Origin: Deinococcus marmoris
Lineage (GTDB): Bacteria > Deinococcota > Deinococci > Deinococcales > Deinococcaceae
NCBI RefSeq assembly: GCF_001949125.1
Contig: NZ_MSTI01000144.1
Location: 1-25,141, forward strand
Reading direction: 5' to 3'
DNA: 25,141 nt
In this document: positions 22,429 to 25,141 of the stretch, piece by piece
How positions within the stretch are numbered: position 1 is the first letter of the stretch
Layout of the letters: each line of letters starts with the position of its first letter
The notes under the pieces: generated by a model
Told to the model about the DNA's origin: nothing
What the model saw: the letters and a program-made list of their open reading frames with translations, nothing else
Databases searched by the model: none
Made by a program: the position numbers and the translations under genes

Positions 22429-24396
22429 ATGTCTGCGCCGCCCAGCGCAGACAACCAGTCCGGCACCACCGTCACGGGCACGCTCACGCGCCGCTGGACG
22501 CGCGGAGCCGAGAGCGGGGGCGTGCTTGAAGTAGACGGGAAATCACTCACCGTCACCGGCCTGCTGCCCGCCGCGCCCGTGGGGGCCACCCTGCACGCCG
22601 AACTGAGCGGCCACACCCTGATTCACGCCGAGCGGGTGGTCACGTCCGGCGAAATCGACCTGGCCTTTTACGGACTGATGACCGGCATCCAGCGGGCCGG
22701 GGCGCTGGCCCTCACGCGGCGGTGGGGCGACTCGGCGTCACAGATGGTTGCCGCCGCCACGCGCGGCACGCCGCCGCCGCCCCCCGCTGCGCCCAGCGTC
22801 GTCAGGGCCATGTGCCACCACGCCCGGCGGCAGGCGCGGCTGCGCCAGACCCTCTCAGACCTGAGCGAGACCGGACTGTGGCCCGAACACGCCGCACGCC
22901 TGCTGGCGGCACAGGGCGCGGGAGCCACGGCCTTTGTGCGCGGCAATCCCTACCTGGCGGTGCAGTACGGCGTGCCCCTGGAGGTTCTCGACACCATGGC
23001 CCGCCGCCTGGGCATCAGCGCCTTTGACCCGCGCAGGGGATCAGCCCTGGCCCTGGCCCTGGTGAACGAGGCCGCCGCAGACGGCCACACCGGACTGCCG
23101 CGCGGCGTTCTCGCGGGGAAACTCACAGAACAGCACGCCCTGGAAAGCACCGAGATCGGCGCAGCACTGAAAGCCGCATGCGCGGGCGGACTCCTCGAAG
23201 AGGACGCAGGCTGGCTCTACACCCCGCAAGCGCTGCGAACCGAGCGGTGGCTGGCAGGCGACGTGATCCGGGTGATGGAGGCCGACATCACGGCTCTGGG
23301 GCCTGCGCCCAGTGAGCGGCTCAGTGAAGACCAGCGCGCGGCTGTCGGGCTGGCCTGCCGCGAGGCGCTGTGCGTGATCACAGGCGGCCCCGGCACCGGC
23401 AAGACCACCACCATTGGCGCCGTGATCACCAGCCTGGAAGCAGCGGGGCTGACCACACTGCTGTGCGCCCCGACAGGCAAGGCGGCGGCCCGGCTGGAGC
23501 AGGCCACGGGCCGGGCCGCCCTGACCCTGCACCGGCTGCTGGGCCACGACGGCACGCACTTTGGAAGCGGCATGCTGCAGGCTGGCGCGGTGGTGGTAGA
23601 CGAGGCCAGCATGCTCAGCAACGAATTGCTCGGCGCATTGCTGCGCTGCGTCCCTGACGGCGGGCGCGTCATTCTGGTGGGTGACCCCGATCAACTGCCG
23701 CCCGTCGATCCCGGCTGGCCGCTGCCCGCTTTGATTGGCCGGGTGCCCGCTGCCCGGCTGAGCCGCGTTCACCGCCAGGGCGCAAGCAGCCCGGTCCTTG
23801 AGCTGGCGGGCATGCTGATCGGCGGTGAGCGTCCGGCGAGCACAGGCGTTGCCTTCACCGAGACCGGAAGCGCCCGCGAGGTGGTGGCGCTGGCCCACGC
23901 TCACATCACCGCAGACGGGCCGCCGATCATCCTGAGCGCGGGCCGAAACGGGGCACTGGGCACACGGGCGCTGAACGCGGCCATGCAGCAGAATTTCAAT
24001 CCCGGCAGTGGCGCACTCAGACCAGGCGATCCGGTCATTGTGACCGTCAATGACCGCCAGAGCGGACTCATGAACGGACAGACCGGCGTGGTGTTGAGCG
24101 CGGGCCACACCGTGGAAGCCGAGTTCGGCGGCGAGGCGCACCGTTTTACGCTGAACGGTCCACTGGAACTGGCCTACGCCCTGAGCGTCCACCGCGCTCA
24201 GGGCAGCGAATGGAACGCGGTGATGGTCTGCCTTTCGCCCGAACACGCGCGGCTGCTGACCCGCACGCTGGCCTACACGGCGGTCACGCGGGCCAGAACC
24301 ACCCTGATCGCCTGCGGCCTGCGCGCGGCCTGGGACACCTGCGCCGCCACGCCGCAGCCCGCACGCCACTCCCGGCTGCGCGAGCGGCTGAGCTAG
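22429..24396 (+). CDS. RecD2-like SF1B DNA helicase
   Basis: A 655-aa 5'-3' helicase of the RecD/TraA group. The N-terminal region carries an OB-like domain (GTLTRRWTRGAESGGVLEVD) and helical segments that include LLAAQGAGATAFVRGNPYLA, as in RecD2. Motif I GGPGTGKTT is at 319-327, motif II DEAS at 391-394, motif III GDPDQLPPV follows, and the C-terminal UvrD-like part has LAYALSVHRAQGSEW and YTAVTRART. Chromosomal Deinococcus RecD2 acts without RecBC; this plasmid copy is somewhat shorter than that protein as I recall it. It is the last gene of the rightward series. Abutment with the HU-like stop codon sets the start. Confidence 0.9.
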   Translation: MSAPPSADNQSGTTVTGTLTRRWTRGAESGGVLEVDGKSLTVTGLLPAAPVGATLHAELSGHTLIHAERVVTSGEIDLAFYGLMTGIQRAGALALTRRWGDSASQMVAAATRGTPPPPPAAPSVVRAMCHHARRQARLRQTLSDLSETGLWPEHAARLLAAQGAGATAFVRGNPYLAVQYGVPLEVLDTMARRLGISAFDPRRGSALALALVNEAAADGHTGLPRGVLAGKLTEQHALESTEIGAALKAACAGGLLEEDAGWLYTPQALRTERWLAGDVIRVMEADITALGPAPSERLSEDQRAAVGLACREALCVITGGPGTGKTTTIGAVITSLEAAGLTTLLCAPTGKAAARLEQATGRAALTLHRLLGHDGTHFGSGMLQAGAVVVDEASMLSNELLGALLRCVPDGGRVILVGDPDQLPPVDPGWPLPALIGRVPAARLSRVHRQGASSPVLELAGMLIGGERPASTGVAFTETGSAREVVALAHAHITADGPPIILSAGRNGALGTRALNAAMQQNFNPGSGALRPGDPVIVTVNDRQSGLMNGQTGVVLSAGHTVEAEFGGEAHRFTLNGPLELAYALSVHRAQGSEWNAVMVCLSPEHARLLTRTLAYTAVTRARTTLIACGLRAAWDTCAATPQPARHSRLRERLS

Positions 24397-24832
24397 ATGC
24401 ACGCAGACGCGCATCACGCACTGAACCACTGCGCCGCCACCTCCAGAGGGCTCACGCCGGGCAACATGCCGAGATCTCGCACCCAAACACCTGAACGCGG
24501 GTCACACCGCAGGACAGCTTTCCGCTGACCGAAACGGTCACCCCACACTGCTGATGACCCTGGGCGCCTATCACGCTGACCACGGCAACTATCTCCCCGA
24601 CACTGCGCCGCTGGGGTTGCCCTTTGTGTGGGCTTGCGTGGGGCCGGGGGTGCAGATGGCAGGCCACGCCGGGAAGTGCGGGCGACGGGAAGGTTGCGCT
24701 GGTGGGGGCTGGGTTTCATTTCTATACCTGGCATCCTCGCGGTGACGGCGCACTGGACAGCAGCTCAAATGGCGTTCAAATGCACTTCCAGCACTTCTAG
24801 AGCAGGTTTCTGAATCAGTAGTCCGGAAGGTT
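24397..24832. other. Region between the helicase and the transposase with no firm gene
   Basis: On the minus strand a 106-residue frame (24414-24734) ends in a plausible coding stretch; a second minus frame (24452-24667) and a short plus frame (24554-24745) are also open. None has a ribosome site or recognised family. The outer end of the partial insertion sequence must lie shortly before 24833 but no terminal repeat could be fixed. No helicase terminator was identified. Confidence 0.45.
24414..24734 (-). CDS. Possible small protein or gene remnant
   Basis: The last 40 residues, including RFGQRKAVLRCDPRSGVWVR and DLGMLPGVSPLEVAAQWFSA, have coding-like codon use; the first 60 are Arg/Pro-rich and doubtful. 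Orientation opposes the helicase gene. It may be the tail of a degraded gene. Confidence 0.25.
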   Translation of the reverse strand: MPGIEMKPSPHQRNLPVARTSRRGLPSAPPAPRKPTQRATPAAQCRGDSCRGQRDRRPGSSAVWGDRFGQRKAVLRCDPRSGVWVRDLGMLPGVSPLEVAAQWFSA

Positions 24833-25141
24833 TCAAGCAGCCTTGACCCCCAGGAGCAGCAGGTCGGCGATCTGTGGGGCGAATTTTTCGCAAGTCAGAT
24901 CGCCAGGCAACAGAGATAAAATTCGATCAGCGAAAAATTCGTTATAGGCACGGCGTTTTTCGTCTTCCATGCTGAAGACCAGCGGGCCAGCCCGCTGGTT
25001 CATCAACTGACTGGCTCTGGCTACAGAAACGCTATGCAGCGCCATATTCCAGTGGAAGTGCAGCGCCTGAGCCTGACGGGACTGGCAATCACCCAGGCCC
25101 GCGAACTGCTTGCCGTCCCGGAACGGAAACTCCATCGCAAA
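24833..25141 (-). CDS. DDE transposase, C-terminal part (5' end beyond the right edge)
   Basis: The visible 102 residues start within the conserved MEFPFRDGKQFAGLGDCQSR segment, followed by LHFHWNMALHSVSVARASQL. These match the end of IS4-type DDE transposases, where a ...EFxFRDxKQ...GLxxCQxR motif closes the catalytic core. The tail (MEDEKRRAYNEFFADRILSL) is helical and ends in LLLGVKAA. The frame is open to the window edge, so the rest of the gene and the other end of the element lie outside. The IS subfamily cannot be fixed from this fragment. Confidence 0.72.
   Translation of the reverse strand, partial: FAMEFPFRDGKQFAGLGDCQSRQAQALHFHWNMALHSVSVARASQLMNQRAGPLVFSMEDEKRRAYNEFFADRILSLLPGDLTCEKFAPQIADLLLLGVKAA

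Noticed and set aside
23041..24486. 481-residue minus-strand frame opposite the helicase
   Set aside because: The plus strand encodes a complete RecD2-like helicase; the antisense frame has no recognisable motifs.
24554..24745. 63-residue plus-strand frame after the helicase
   Set aside because: No ribosome site, no family and irregular codon use.

Overview
The window looks like part of a Deinococcus (Deinococcota) plasmid or secondary replicon. It is GC-rich with strongly G/C-ending codons. It carries an RPA-type repA followed by nine iterons, a PRTRC (ParB-related, ThiF-related cassette) plasmid cluster, and leaderless promoters whose -10 box abuts the start codon, a common arrangement in Deinococcus. 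The genus call is an inference from style and gene content; no database search was run.

Layout: (1) 1-1204, a divergent FAD-monooxygenase/TetR pair around a 30-bp palindromic operator. (2) 1592-9153, a 1703-aa methyltransferase-helicase fusion resembling phage P1 DarB, a small unknown gene, and an unknown gene split by a TnpB-bearing IS200/IS605-like element. (3) 9199-13508, prtrcE, prtrcC, an intact IscB element with its upstream omega RNA, and prtrcF. (4) 13557-15420, repA, nine iterons and an AT-rich segment, i.e. an apparent replication origin inside the PRTRC cassette. (5) 15789-18660, prtrcB, a regulator-like gene broken by a ~140-bp MITE, prtrc-ThiF and an unknown gene. (6) 18673-20336, a decayed Phd/VapB-VapC pair, an unknown gene, and an RNase H-like gene interrupted by a frame change at a run of eight A. 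(7) 20404-24396, an HTH-like gene, three unknown genes, an HU-like protein and a RecD2-like helicase. (8) 24397-25141, mostly empty sequence plus the end of a DDE transposase. From 545 to 24396 all recognised genes run rightward.

The most interesting pattern is a family of ten GC-rich hairpins, each ending 9-11 nt (usually exactly 10) upstream of an ATG. Nine share outer arms TGGCC...GGCCA, while the inner stem and loop differ from copy to copy but stay self-complementary, so structure rather than sequence is conserved. Nine of the ten linkers carry no Shine-Dalgarno motif. Most rightward genes without a hairpin start by overlap or abutment with the upstream gene, from a leaderless promoter, or from an SD inside a mobile element. 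This looks like an undescribed translation-initiation, RNA-processing or protein-binding signal for this plasmid gene set.

Functionally the genes fit plasmid replication (RepA and iterons), maintenance (PRTRC, TA remnant), DNA handling (HU-like, RecD2-like, RNase H-like) and protection or transfer (DarB-like). Two RNA-guided nuclease families (TnpB and IscB) came in on separate elements.
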